Assembly: GCA_018296165.2 (NCBI GenBank) | Contig: JACKQL020000007.1 | Span: 1,533,181-1,597,180 of the forward strand | Reading direction: 5' to 3' | Source: Termitomyces sp. T153 | Taxonomy: Eukaryota; Basidiomycota; Agaricomycetes; Agaricales; Lyophyllaceae | Length of the DNA stretch: 64,000 bases | In this document: in pieces, positions 45,631 through 57,520 of the stretch | How positions within the stretch are numbered: position 1 is the first letter of the stretch | Layout: each line of letters begins with the position of its first letter | Notes under the pieces: generated by a model | Database searches by the model: none | Seen by the model: the letters and a program-made list of their open reading frames with translations, nothing else | Told to the model about the DNA's origin: nothing | Made by a program: the position numbers and the translations under genes

Positions 45631-48600
45631 CATTCTTTGAGCCAGACCTACTCCCTGACATGCCTGCAGGCACTGCAGATACAGAAATGGAATACACTGA
45701 CTATGCACCTCAGAAATGCTCTTGTAGACCCCCACAGCACCTTGTTGATTTCTTACCCTCAGATCCACATCCTCTATGCCAATTTGCCAATGAGTACCAG
45801 CAATTGGAAGAGGTGCAGAAGAGCAAGCATTGTCATACAGAGCAATCTGAACCACAGAGATTACCAACTCCACCTCCACCCTCACTATTTGAAACTGAGC
45901 CCAATGAAGTGGGTTTATTCCATTGCTATAAAGTTCTTCCATCTCGTGATCCTGATCAGGAACTCACTATATACCATGTTGCTGATGCACCAACTTTTGT
46001 CCATGAGACTGCTGCAAAGGACTCAGTTTCTCCACTAGCTGGCTTTGGTCCAACTGCTCAAGAACTTGTTGATCAGCCACCAGGTATTACACAAAGCTTC
46101 TTCTATCCCTTTCTGAATGCAACAATTTGCTAACTCATGTCCTGGTATTACTCATCAAAGAACCTCAGTCTTGGTGCTCTTGATTGTCTAGTCTACAATG
46201 TAATTTTAACACCGGATTTCCAATATGAAGATTTGGAGGGCTTTAGTGCTGTCCAGGAGAACAGGCATTTGGATGATGAAGCATCTGATCACCTTCCAGA
46301 AACTTCTGAGTCTCTTCCATGGTTGTCAAGTGATCTATGGAGGAAATCTTCAGTCTTTCTTCTTCTTCCATTCACTTACAAATCATATCAATCTGAGAAA
46401 CATGCACCTACAATTCAAATTCATTTCTATCATCAAGACTTGGTGGAAGTCATCAAATCTGGAGCTATGGACTTTGCAGCCAAGTGGTTTCACTGGCATG
46501 GATTTCAGCTGTATTGGACACCCTCTGAAAATGAACTGAAACAATGTGTCTATGGTGAGGTATACACATCAGATGAATTTCTGGAACTTGAAAAAACTAT
46601 TACTCCAGTTGAGGGCTGCAATCTTGAACAAGTTGTTCTTCCTCTTATGTTCTATTTGGACTCAACACATCTTGCAAACTTTGGAACAGCATCACTTTGG
46701 CCAGTGTATATGTGGTTTGGCAATCTCTCAAAATATATTTGTTGCAAAGTTGGCAGCTTTTCAGCTCATCACCTTGTGTATCTCCCATCAGTATGTTATC
46801 ATATTAATTATTTTGTTGACAACATTATATTCATTCATGCCACAGCTACCTACAATTGTCAAAGACCAGTACAAGGAAGTTTATAGTACTGTTCCAACCC
46901 CAGATATGTTGACTCATCTCAGGCAGGAATTGATTCAAGCTGTTTGGAAACATCTTCTTAGCAAGGAGTTCAGGCAAATCTATAAAGAAGGCATTGTAGT
47001 AAAGTGTGGTGATGGAGTTTGGCAAAGGCTGTATCCCCATTTTTTCTGTTATTCTGCTGATTACAAGGAATGGTAAGATTTGTGTTCCATTTGGAGTTGA
47101 AATCCTATCTGAGTGGTCTACTAGAGTATTGCTGGCTGGAATCAAGCAAATGAGCAGATACTTATGTGCAACCTGTCAGAATCTGAGATCTCAGATTCTA
47201 CATGTTGGAACAAAGCTCCATGATATGATCTGGTCACAGAATTGGCAAACAGACAGCCAAAAGCACACTTCTGACATATTGAAAGCAAGAAAGCTCATTT
47301 TTATGTGTGGCACTGCTGCTACAGGAAAGAAAATTGATCAGATACTAGGAGAATCTTTTGTACCAGTCAAGGTAAAGTTGATTTTGTATTTATGTAAACT
47401 AGATAACCATCTTTTGTTAGAATGCTTTTTCTCAGCTTTTGCTTCCAAATGATTGAAACTACTTTGATCTCTTTGTTTGTGATCCTATGCATGAATTTGA
47501 ACTTGGTGTTTGGAGGACTGTATTTGAACATTTAATCCAAATGCTGCACACATATGGTCCTGAGCCTCTTGCAGAATTGGATTGGAGGTATGTTGTTATT
47601 GAAGCTAGGCAGAATTATTTTTAAGAACTGTGACAAGTATTATCAGATTTTGCCATTTGGCCATTCAACAATCTATAAATTTTGAAATGATGTGTCAGCA
47701 ATGCAGAGTTTTGCAGCTTGAGACTTTGAAGATCTCCTGCAGGTCTAGCTATCTGACTATATCATGAGCTGGCTTTTAAGCTGATTTTTTTTCATAGAAT
47801 GCAGCTCCATGCTTTGAAGGACTCTTTTGGAGAACAAGCCCAATAATTGATAGAAAAATTCAGGATTTATTGTTTGTCATGGCTGCCTGGCATGCATCTG
47901 CAAAAATGCACCTACATACCAACTGGTCACTTGGTATTTTCTGTGGATTGACAAAAAGTTTCACCCACCATCTTTGCATTTTTTCAACTGAAGTCTGCCC
48001 ACACTTTGAAACAAGGGAAACACCCAAAGAGGAAGAGGCTTCTGCATGTCAAAAGGCAGCAGCAGTAGCAAAGAATACAGGAAAGATTGAGTCCTCTAAG
48101 CCTGCAAAAACAGTTCAAAAGGGCAAAGTGGCTAATACCTCATGCAAAACAAAGAGCTTCAGGCTTGATATTCCAAAGATTCACTCAATCATGCATTATC
48201 CTGGCTCAATACAATGCTTTGGCACCACTGACTCATATTCAACCCAGATTGTGAGTTGTATCATTGATTGTTGGATACTAGTCTGATTTCATAATGTTAG
48301 GGTGAGCAAGAGCACAAGCATGTCAAGGCATTTTATGCATGGACAAATAAAAATCAATTTGAAGCACAAATTGCACAGCAAGAGTGGCATGGGGCATGAT
48401 CAAGAGCAATGGAACAGGCTATTCAGACAACTGTTGATGAACAGCTTCCACCTACCAATCCTGAAGAACACTACTATATATCAAAGACAAAGCAGACACC
48501 ACTGAATCTTTTGAAATGAGTATAGGATCATGTAAATGATCCAGCAGTAAAGGTATGAATTGGCAATCTTCTATTTCAAGCTGAGAATTAATAAGAACAA

Positions 48601-49543
48601 AACCAATCAGAACTTCCAATAGAAACTGAATGAACACCTTTTGATTCACCTCCTTCCTTCCAACACTGAAATTACTGATCAAAATTGTGGAAAACTCATT
48701 ATTAGAGACAACATGATATATGAACATAAAACTCTTTGTATCAATTATACCACTTATGACAATTGATGAGACTAGGATACTCTTAATCCAAGGCAGCAAT
48801 CTGATGTTATAGTTCTTGCTGACAATGATGTCCACCCTTACTGGTATTTCAGGATTGTGAAGATCTTTCATGCAATAGTGTGGCTAAATGAAAGTGGACA
48901 TGAGTTTCAATGAATGGAATTCCTATGGGGCTGCTGGTATGGGTTTGATAATGATGCCAAGTCTGGATTTGCTGCCAAACATTGCTATCAAATTAGTTTT
49001 GTTGAAGGAGAGGAGGCTTTTGGATTTGTCAACCCAGCAGATGTTCTTTGTGCAGTTCATCTGATTCCACAATTTGCAGGATCCTGTACAAATACCCTGC
49101 TGGGCCCATCTATAGCTTGCCACATGGATGAGGAAAATTTGGACTATGAATGGTATTATGTTGAGATGTCAGTATCTTCAGCAGTGTCTTTTTATTTGTT
49201 GCTCACTAAATCTGATTTTAGGTTTGTGAATAGGGATACTTTTGTTCAATTTACTGGAGGTGGTATTGGACATTGGACAATACGAGATGCAACACACTCC
49301 TTGCAATAAGATGTTGAGGAAGGTTTTTCTATTAGAAACTCATCCACAGATATGGATGACTCAGAGACTGATGATCAGGATCAGGAGAATGCAAGCAACA
49401 ATAGTTCTGAAGATAGCAGTGAAGATGAAGATTTATCTGAGGAAGATAACAAAGAGGATGAAGAAATAAGTGAAGAGGAATCAGATGATGAACAAGATGA
49501 TGATGAGTTGCTTGATGATTCTCTTGGTTATGCAGTATTGTAA
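45631..49543 (+). pseudogene. Decayed Plavaka-type DNA transposon transposase
   Basis: The pieces follow the known Plavaka order: PPPPSLFETEPNEVGLFHCY (45850-45920); SWYYSSKNLSLGALDCLVYN (46140); VYGEVYTSDEFLELEK; FYLDSTHLANFGTASLWPVY (46650-46710); KYICCKVGSFSAHHLVYLPS; after an intron QELIQAVWKHLLSKEF and VVKCGDGVWQRLYPHFFCYS (46920-47060); then IKQMSRYLCATCQNLRSQIL; DPMHEFELGVWRTVFEHL (47480-47535); DLLFVMAAWHASAKMHLHTN (47865-47925); CPHFETRETPKEEEA; FGTTDSYSTQI; EHKHVKAFYAWTNKNQFEAQ (48310-48365); WGCWYGFDNDAKSGFAAKHC; LLGPSIACHM; FVQFTGGGIGHWTIRDATHS (49238-49300); and an Asp/Glu-rich tail to 49543. Several small introns and more than ten stops or frame changes separate these. Plavaka proteins are RNase H-fold transposases common in mushroom-forming fungi. 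It is nearly full length but dead. Confidence 0.85.
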
Positions 49544-50784
49544 TTCATCATGAGAAATGTCATAGTAAATTCTTGATTATATTTGGTACAGCAAGTTACA
49601 ATGGGAAATCAGCAATATTTACAGGCTAAAGCAGTAGCAATACAGATTGAAATAGTTGAGGTGCATATAATATATGTATATTGGAGTCATAGTATTGCAG
49701 TTTGAACATGGCATAAGATGTAAGCAATTGACAGGATGATTTAAAAACTTTGCATTTTATATCATTGGTTTTAAGCATCATATTTCACCAAGATAATCAG
49801 CTTACTCTGGTTCATACTGATTGCTGTAATACATACCCAACTTGCAATTATTTGACATGATAATTAAATCATACAATGATATTCAATACTTTTTTGGGAG
49901 TCATTGAGCTTCTAAATGATATTCATAAATATGGCTTTGTAAGGGCTAGGTTATGATGTTCACTTTGTGAGATTATTATACTTTATTGATCTATCTTTCT
50001 TAGATATACTCAATTTATATCTGGATAGTTTGAAAGGTCCCACACTGAAAATATATCATTATCATGGATCAGTTAGACATTGAATTCAATGTTCTATATA
50101 AGACCTGAAAATTATGAATAATTCAGCTCACAGCTCCCAGGCCATGTTTGGCCATATATTCTGGCTGCCTTTTTTGTGATGCTGACACTACTCTCATTAG
50201 AACTATTTACTTACTGATGCAAAATCTAAGTTCAGCTATTGGCTCAAAGTTTATACAATCTTGGCCAATTACACTGTACTTAGTTTTGCAAGAGTTCAGG
50301 GCTCTTTATAAACTAATCCTCACTCTTTAGAAGTAGACAGAATAATAGATTTATTGATTTTACTTCAATAGCCAGAGACGGTTCTCCAACTAATCAAGTG
50401 GCTCAAATAGTATATTCAAACTAATGTCCCAAAGCTAATCTAGCTTGTGGGCCTAAACAATCTGCTTCCTGGGGATCACCAAGCCATGGCAAGGGTTTGC
50501 TTGCCCTTTTCCTTTGAAATTCCTCTCTTTTTATACCTCACCCTCCATGCACAGACTAGGGCTCTTCCATGTGTTTTTGTCATTTATCCAGGAGCATAGT
50601 TAACCAGTGAGAGGTCTGGGCATTGGGATTCCATGTGGGCAGGCCTTGGCAGCACATGGTAAGGCTTTTCCTTCTTCATCCTTCTTTCCCTAGTTCCTTC
50701 CTCCCTTCACTGAGTCCTCCCTTCTTTTGTCAAAACAATTGGCAATGTGGGTTCTGTGCAGTTTTGGTGGTGTTGCAAGGTGTA
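49544..50784. other. CpG-poor repeat debris
   Basis: No gene or repeat end is recognised. CpG returns abruptly at about 50785, marking the edge of the MRC1 island. Confidence 0.4.
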
Positions 50785-50795
50785 GGACGAGGGAA

Positions 50796-51013
50796 TGAAA
50801 GTTTTTGGGTTCAAAGCCGGCTTTGTCGAGATGCCGAGGATAGCCGGCACTGCCACTCTGTTAGGCGTGTCGGCTATCACTTCTGATCAGATTCTCTTAA
50901 TCAAGGTGACGTGCTTAGCTTTTAACCCTCAACCCTTTTCTCTGGCTTCGCTTTTTACTGCTTGTAGGCTCATTTTGTCTTCTGGGATCATTGGCGTAGT
51001 ATTTATATTAAGC
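50796..51013 (+). CDS. Possible small two-exon gene or gene fragment
   Basis: From ATG 50795 the frame MKVFGFKAGFVEMPRIAGTA continues to SDQILLI. A GT-AG intron (about 50907-50967) would join it to AHFVFWDHWRSIYIKLS, ending with TAA or continuing. The CpG content is that of host DNA. No family is recognised, and chance cannot be excluded. Confidence 0.2.
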
Positions 51014-52026
51014 TAAGTACTTTCTCTGCCTACTGTTTTCGGCGAAATGCTTACGGTTTTCAGCATTTTTAGGTATTTTGAGAAAGTTCTTTTTCTTTTT
51101 ATTTCTAATACTATTGTGTTACGGGTAAGCACTGTCGCACCGCCGTATCATTACGGACTTGTCAGGTACGGTAGATATGCAGTCAATTACACATTGGTCT
51201 GAGGAACTATTTACTTACGGACTTGTCAGATATACGGTTAACTGAGTTAGGGTTTTAACACCGCGAAGTTACTTGAGAATGGATACTAAAAACCCTAGGT
51301 ATAATAGTGTCACCCAAATACTATTTCCGATCTTGGTGAGTCGTTTCTAGTAGCATTGGCTCGATTTGAATAATTGACCATGCGATTCAAAAACGTCGGA
51401 CTACCACATGATACGCACTAGCAGCCATTCCATCGAGTTGTTGCAAATGTGAGTATGTTGACGCAAGTTTCGTGAATCGTGATGCTTAATTTTCTGACCT
51501 TTATGTTGATATCAGTATATGTCAACTCAGTCTTGGCTACGTGAGTTGAAACAAAAGCTAATCCCATCATAAACGGTCTGTGTAATGCGATGTTGTGCAG
51601 TCTGAACGTCCGAAGCATATTCAAGGGGGAGGACGAGGTCAAACTGGGTGACCCTTGGTCCTAGTTTATCAATTCAAGAAAATGATCCGGAGGTTAGCCT
51701 TCTTGCTCCTACTCATAGTATCATCTAACTTTAATATTAGAGACCTCATAGCCAGGTGTCGCTATTCCAGCGTGAATCCGTATCGTTCGTCATCAATTAC
51801 TGTGGCCAACGTTCGCAAGAAAAGGGATAACTAACTTCACCGCTACCCCTTGCAATTGATACGGTTCACATATTCAATACTTTTTGTTGTAGCTTTGTTT
51901 TCTCAGTGCTAAGGCTCGCCGAAAATCGAAAGACATTGACTGCATGTTTCCGGTCTTATTTTAATTTAAAGTACGGCCAGTGCAAGGACACCAGTGAAAA
52001 AGTATTGTGAAGCGCGATTCATCATC
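51014..52026. other. Intergenic DNA downstream of MRC1, with a copia LTR-end fragment
   Basis: CpG-normal sequence without a gene. At 51180-51205 it contains CAGTCAATTACACATTGGTC, an exact match to the copia LTR end and primer site at 38421-38440. The fragment lies between two 15-bp direct repeats, TTACGGACTTGTCAG, at 51151-51165 and 51215-51229. Confidence 0.55.
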
Positions 52027-55000
52027 TCAACTAAAACGTGTTGTGCGACCGTCAGCTGCCATTCTAAGGATGACACTGTCTTCTGCTCTGATTTGCCGTC
52101 TGGACCCGGAGTTGGCTGGTGCAGTAGAGGCAGAGCCTCCTACGAACCCTTTTCGCAAAGATCCACCACCAGATTTGACTTTGTATCCCGTTACAGCTGC
52201 ACCATCAACATTGCGGCCGGTTGTTCGACTGAGGCTGGACCGTCCCTCCACCTTTGCCCACTTTACACTGCGCTCCGCCATGTCGGCCTTATGTGGGAGC
52301 AAGGCCAAAGACTGTAAATACAGAATGATCAGACACATTTTCAACAAAAAGGGGAAAGGTGAAACCTCAACATCGAATTCAATTTGATCTGGAGCTTTGC
52401 GACGTGTTGGAATGTATTTCTTTGTATTCGAAGCAACTGATTTGACGCGAACATGGTTCTCTTGATCTGACTGATTATCGTCCATCCAGGACACGTCATT
52501 AGGATCCAGAGGCTCTCCCTCTTCTTCCTTTTTGGGCGTCAGTTGATGGTGTTCAGATATACCTTGCATGTAGACATACCTCATTCTGAGATTTTTGCGC
52601 GGTTTCCCTTACAAGCCGAGTGAACTCTGAGGTTGTTATAACTTCACGCGGCTCGTCATCATCATCGTCAGGCTCCTTATCCATATCTTCCGTTCTATTT
52701 CCCATGACAAAATCCAACGGCTGAATTTCTTTGAGATACGCAAAGTCAGCATCATCGGTCACCAGGTTTTGCTGATAGACATTAAAGAAAGATTTGGTGT
52801 CTACATTTTCGCCTGCATGTCAGAAATCGTCCAGTTTAGTAGGTACAAAAACGAGAAGTTTATGAAACTCACTGAGTTCCTTGATACTGGCCCTATCAAT
52901 CCTCTGTTTCTTATGGATTTGACGGCGAATTTGCTTGTCGCGCTCATCCTCGTCACTTTCATCGTCACTATCATTCATAAATCCTCGATTTTTTCGTTTC
53001 TTGCGCAGCTCTCCTTTAATAGCAGCTTCATGAAGCTTTTGAAGGGTTTCGTCATCGTCTTTTCCGTGTTCTCTGTCAGATGATCAGCCTCCTCACAGTA
53101 GCAGACATATATAACACCTACTGAAATTTCTCTAGTACCAAATTCGCAGCCAAAGTTTTCTCATCCATCTCAGAGTCATCTACCAAAATTTCTAGCGTCT
53201 GATCCAAGTATTCTCCATCTTCCTCATCGTCATTGTCTTTCTGCCTCGGCCCAAAACCAAATATCTCGTCTTCATCAGACTCTTGAGCTTCCTGCTCGAC
53301 GAATTCTGACTTGTCTAACAGCATTCGATGTTTCTGAGCTTGAGCCTTGGAGCCGCGCTTTAGAACATCGAAAGCATTTGCAGAACGCTTCGTAGCAAGG
53401 CTAGGGGAAGGGCTGGATCTATATCCGCCTTCAGACAAAGGAGAGGTCGGTGTCTTTACTCGTCTATGCAGCCGACTCAATGGAGCAGGGGGGTTATGTT
53501 CAACTTCATCCAAGAGAGAGATAGTACGAAGTGGTCGGCGTAAAGTCGATGATTGGCTTAACACTTCAGCTGATGTTGGCGAAGGACGCCGATAAATTTC
53601 CGGAGTTGATACAATTGGCCTGGTCTGGGTAAGGAAGCTGTTCACAGGGGAATCAGAAATGATGAGCCAAACGAAAGTTGAAGGAAGCTTGCCCATGATC
53701 ATTAACATATAGCTCAGGCTCTTGTTGAACTTTCTTATTTGCAGCCTCCAGCACATACTCCTGCTCCTTCTCGAATATCTGATCCGCCTTGCGAAGGAAC
53801 GTTCCACTAACTTCAAAAGCGGGCTGCAGAGTGATGTCTTGAGTCAAATCAAGAGTATCACCTTTGGCGAGTTTATCGCGAGGGGTGGCCTGAGGACATC
53901 GTTGAATGATCAGATCTATATTTCCTCCTAGTGCAGACGAACGTTTTTACCTTGTCTGCCAGGCCGCCCGTGAGTCGCTCCGGCGAGATTGCTGCGTTTT
54001 GTTTCTCTGTACCAAATTCAAACAAATCTGAGAAACCAGGCTGTAAGGGTACTAGACCAACACCGACTGAAGGCTCATCGGGAGATTGGGAGGATACAAA
54101 ACATTTAGATTTGGCGCCGATGAAGGGAGTCAGATTTAGGGGCGAGGTAGAAGGCTGCGTGGCAAAAGGTGGAGTTAGTTTCAGTCTAATGTCAAAAGAT
54201 TTCGGTAGCCTAGAAGGCCTGGACGGAGAAACAAAGGGGTCGTCGTCAATCGCCTCATTCAGGGTGACGTTATCATCATCCTCAGGATGAGCCGGAGACA
54301 GTGATGGTCGTCTTACTAGACCACCCTCTAGGCCAAGCAGAGTGCTTTTTGTCGTCCCTGAAGGAACCTTATCATCAGGAAGTACATGTCGAACCACGGC
54401 CTTGTTTTCTTTGTCCTCACTGCGGTCGAACATGCGACATGTGTCGTTTTCCTTGTCCTCTTCGTTCTCTGTTCGATCCTCCAGAGAAGATGTTGAGCCT
54501 CGGTGTGTCAGACTTGGTATGCTACTGATTCCGTGATCAATGAAAGGGCTGTCTTGGAGACGAGGGGCGAAGGTCGGGGCGAAGGTCGGACGAGGAGCAA
54601 TATCTTCATCGTCAGAATCGACGATTGCCTTGAGGACGGCGCGACAGGTTCTCAAGAGCAACCCGGTATCCGATTCCTCGTCATCAGGATTAAGGTCAGT
54701 CGTGTCAACTATGTTGATTTCCTCATCCACATCTTCATTCTCATCTTCACTTCCGTGGGTAGGAAAAGGACTGGCTGACCCTCTTAACTGTGCACTCAAC
54801 TCCGGTGTGTCGTTGTCAGCATCATCATCGTCGTCATCATCATCGACATCATCATCATCATCGTTGTCGTTTTCCATTTTGCCTGTCCCCCCGCCAGGTA
54901 GATTAAGGCCCTTCTCGATGTACAGCTTGCTCACCTCCTGTACAGAAGTAGTACCGTCATCCCGATTCTTTACTCGACCTCCGCGCTGAACCCACTCCTC

Positions 55001-56838
55001 TTCCTTAGCCCGTATGATATCTTGACGTGCAGCATCCGCCTTCGAATGGACGATCTTGGCCAATAAAGCTGGTGTTATTGGAGGATCTCCTTTATGCTCT
55101 TGACCCATCCCTGCTCGTCGGAGTACTTCAAAGTCATCGATTTTCGAAGGGTCTTCTTTCACTTTTTTTCCCTTCAAGCCCATTCCTCCTAGGTTTAACT
55201 GCCTCTGGCGACCCTCATTGATCCGCTTTTTCCGGCCGGACCTACGTTCTGTTTCCTCTTCCTTGATCGTCATCTGCATATCTGGTGCTTGCACAATCTG
55301 AAGGTCATCATTCTCGTCGGAATCGGAAAATCCGGCATTAACCTGCATCTCCATAGCGCGCTGTTTGAGTGCCAGCAACTCTCGCCGACGCTTCAAACTT
55401 TCTTGTGCTTCCTGCTCTTTCTCAAGCAAAGCGCCAACCTCCGGGAGGTCTTTATTCGAGTCGTTATCCCAACTGGATAGAGGACGCATGGCTCCTAAGG
55501 GGCTCCTCTGAGCACTATTAGGTGATAGCTTGAGTGGTGCGTCATCGCCTTGACAAAGAGCTGGAGATGAAAGAGCAATATGTGGGATCACAGGAGACGT
55601 ATGACGCTCAGACGAGAAGTCCACGATAGGGTCTGCTTCAATCTCAGACTTTTTGGATGCGATCCTATTATTAAAGGCTGAAAGGTCAGTGAACGTACAC
55701 ATAAGAGCGAATACTTCATACGCTGCAAACAACCCTTGAATTGTATATTTGGATGTAGCTTCCTCCGTGCGTGGGATAGACACTTGCTGATCTGCAGCAA
55801 TGCGGATGCGGTTACGTGCCGTTTCCTCAAGTTCTTTCTTGGTTGGCGCCTGTCAGTCCATACAGGCTCAGCACAATATACGAGGTAACACCTGAAATCG
55901 ACACATACCTTGAGTTTCTTTCGCTTACCTCCATTGTCTTTTTGAGATTTCCGGCTTTTAGAAGAGCCCGTAGTCACAGACTCTTCAGAGAAGCGAAGAG
56001 GAACAAAATCCGGGCGACTGGGAGCTTTCCCTTCCCCCTTAGTATCCTGTCCCAATAACGCAGGCATGTCGTCGTCAGAAGTGGGAGGAGTAGGAGATGA
56101 TCGCGATTTCGGTGTAGTCAATGGGTGCAGGTGGGAAGGAGTGGTCGGCGAAGATTCTTCATTCTCTCCGTCTTCAGAGTCTGAGTCGTGTATTATGCAT
56201 TTCTTCTGCCTCCTATTGGTAGCTTGAAGGGAGGGACTACGAGCAAATGAGATATGTGCGGTGGGGGATGAAGTCGTTAGAGGGCTCAAAGATCCACTGA
56301 AAACCGTCTCAGTCAAGGTGTCCTTGCCACTTTCCACAATAGAGGTTGGTGAATGAAGACGATTAGGGCTGACAGACCTTTGAAGGGACGAAGCGGAGGC
56401 ATGACCTTCCTCAAATTGATTTGACGCGTCTTTTTCTTCAGCAACACCTGTCATATGAGCATCATCTTTTTCCTCCATATCTAAATCCTTCAATTTCTTC
56501 CGCCACGGAAATTGGAACGCGGACGGCGCGTCTTCACTATTGGCTTCGTCATCGTCATCATCAATATCGCTGGATACTGAATATTCGTGCGAAGGGTCAG
56601 GGCTTGGGGGGACCTCTTCATACACATCAGAAGGTCCTGTTCTAAAAACGCTGTTGATAGATGAGGAGCTTTTCGATGAGTGCAGCAGATGAGGAGTATC
56701 AGAGTCGTCGCCAGCAGCCTCCGTATGCGCAGAACGACCATAGGTCCGTCGTGCGCGCTTGACAACAGCGGGAGTTGCTGGTAAAGAAGAAGAGATGGTT
56801 GAGTCGGGGACAATTGAAGAGTCTATTCGTACTGGCAT
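52027..56838 (-). CDS. MRC1: MRC1/Claspin, replication checkpoint mediator
   Basis: Nine exons in coding order (56838-55909, 55849-55722, 55664-53951, 53889-53693, 53637-53122, 53072-52873, 52812-52580, 52527-52366, 52311-52027) total 4365 nt, 1454 aa, in frame throughout. Mrc1 travels with the replication fork and links stalled forks to checkpoint kinase activation. Visible marks are acidic disordered regions, scattered SQ/TQ sites (FLTQTRP, SSQSPDE, KSQKD), the conserved segment IIRAKEEEWVQRGGRVKNR (about 530), DQIFEKEQEYVLEAANKKVQ (about 960), the MRC1-like domain with DEDEIFGFG and LVDDSEMDEKTLAANLVLEK (about 1120-1160), and the basic end AERSVKWAKVEGRS. An Asp run (54812-54880) is low-complexity. 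Intron 4 (53638-53692) begins GC, not GT. Introns 2 and 8 (57 and 54 nt) could also be read through, but splicing fits better. The gene is intact. Confidence 0.88.
54812..54880 (-). repeat. Asp-coding trinucleotide repeat in MRC1
   Basis: Runs of GAT/GAC codons (ATC/GTC on the + strand) encode nearly uninterrupted Asp with single Val, Ala and Asn. Such runs vary in length between strains. Confidence 0.7.
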
Positions 56839-57018
56839 TTGTGAGAGACGAGGAAGCGTGAGGCTAGCCTAGCGTGACAGGACTTGGAATCAGTCAGCGT
56901 GACCGAACGCGTTTAGGGGTGACTCTGGATATCACATTGAAACTCCGACATCAGACAGCTAAGGGTAGCCCCTCTGCTGCCTCGAAGTTGGGAACAAAGA
57001 ATGAGAGAAGTTAAAGTG
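56839..57018 (-). promoter_or_regulatory. MRC1 upstream region, shortened by a retroelement
   Basis: Only about 180 bp of CpG-normal DNA separate the MRC1 ATG from retroelement leader sequence (AAATGCAAACTAGTTGCTAG from about 57030). It holds ACGCG-like words (GAACGCGTTTAG, about 56905-56916), the core of the MBF/MCB site that drives G1/S genes in fungi; the link is inference. Confidence 0.4.
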
Positions 57019-57312
57019 AGCTGGTGGACAAATGCAAACTAGTTGCTAGCATTGCTAAGTCAAAATAATGCTAAGGGTACCCACAGTCAGCACCCTACTA
57101 AGTTGAGGTCATCAAGACTGTTGCCAAGTTATTGGCAATGATGAAAGAGAGATGGAGAAGCAATAAGAAATCTGGAGCTGGTAAGCTGAGAGCTAGTGAG
57201 GGGAAACAGGGAATGGTACTCTTGTTTGTTGTTTTTGTCTCTATGTACAGGCAGTATTTATGCTGTTCATAGGTATAGTAGTTAGAAAGGAAATATTAGT
57301 TGCCACCAGCAG
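57019..57312 (-). repeat. Minus-strand family A remnant: leader plus LTR-A end
   Basis: The leader (57019-57094) and primer-site remnant (GGTACCCACAGTCAGCACCC) are followed by the 3' 220 bp of LTR-A in minus orientation. It matches 27439-27660 and stops at CCACCAGCA, where LTR-A should continue. Confidence 0.65.
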
Positions 57313-57520
57313 CACCTTCACACATTTGTTTCAGCAACTTGGAATTGATGCAGCAGGCATTTTTCAGCTTTCCTTAGAGTATCAGGGTCCTTGTGGATGC
57401 TATGACCAGATCCAGAAGTGTAAGGAGTACTTTGAAATAGCACTGGAGTGGCCAGATAAGGAATTTTGACATGAGTTCAAGTATGCCTTGATTGACTTGA
57501 TACTTATGTTCCTATCTTGA
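57313..57520. other. 5' flank of the Harbinger-like gene
   Basis: A frame with FQQLGIDAAGIFQLSLEYQG probably belongs to the transposase N-terminal region. No terminal inverted repeat could be set. Confidence 0.3.

Noticed and set aside
54540..54989. Ser-rich plus-strand frame of 149 aa
   Set aside because: It is the antisense shadow of the Asp/Glu-rich part of MRC1 exon 3.
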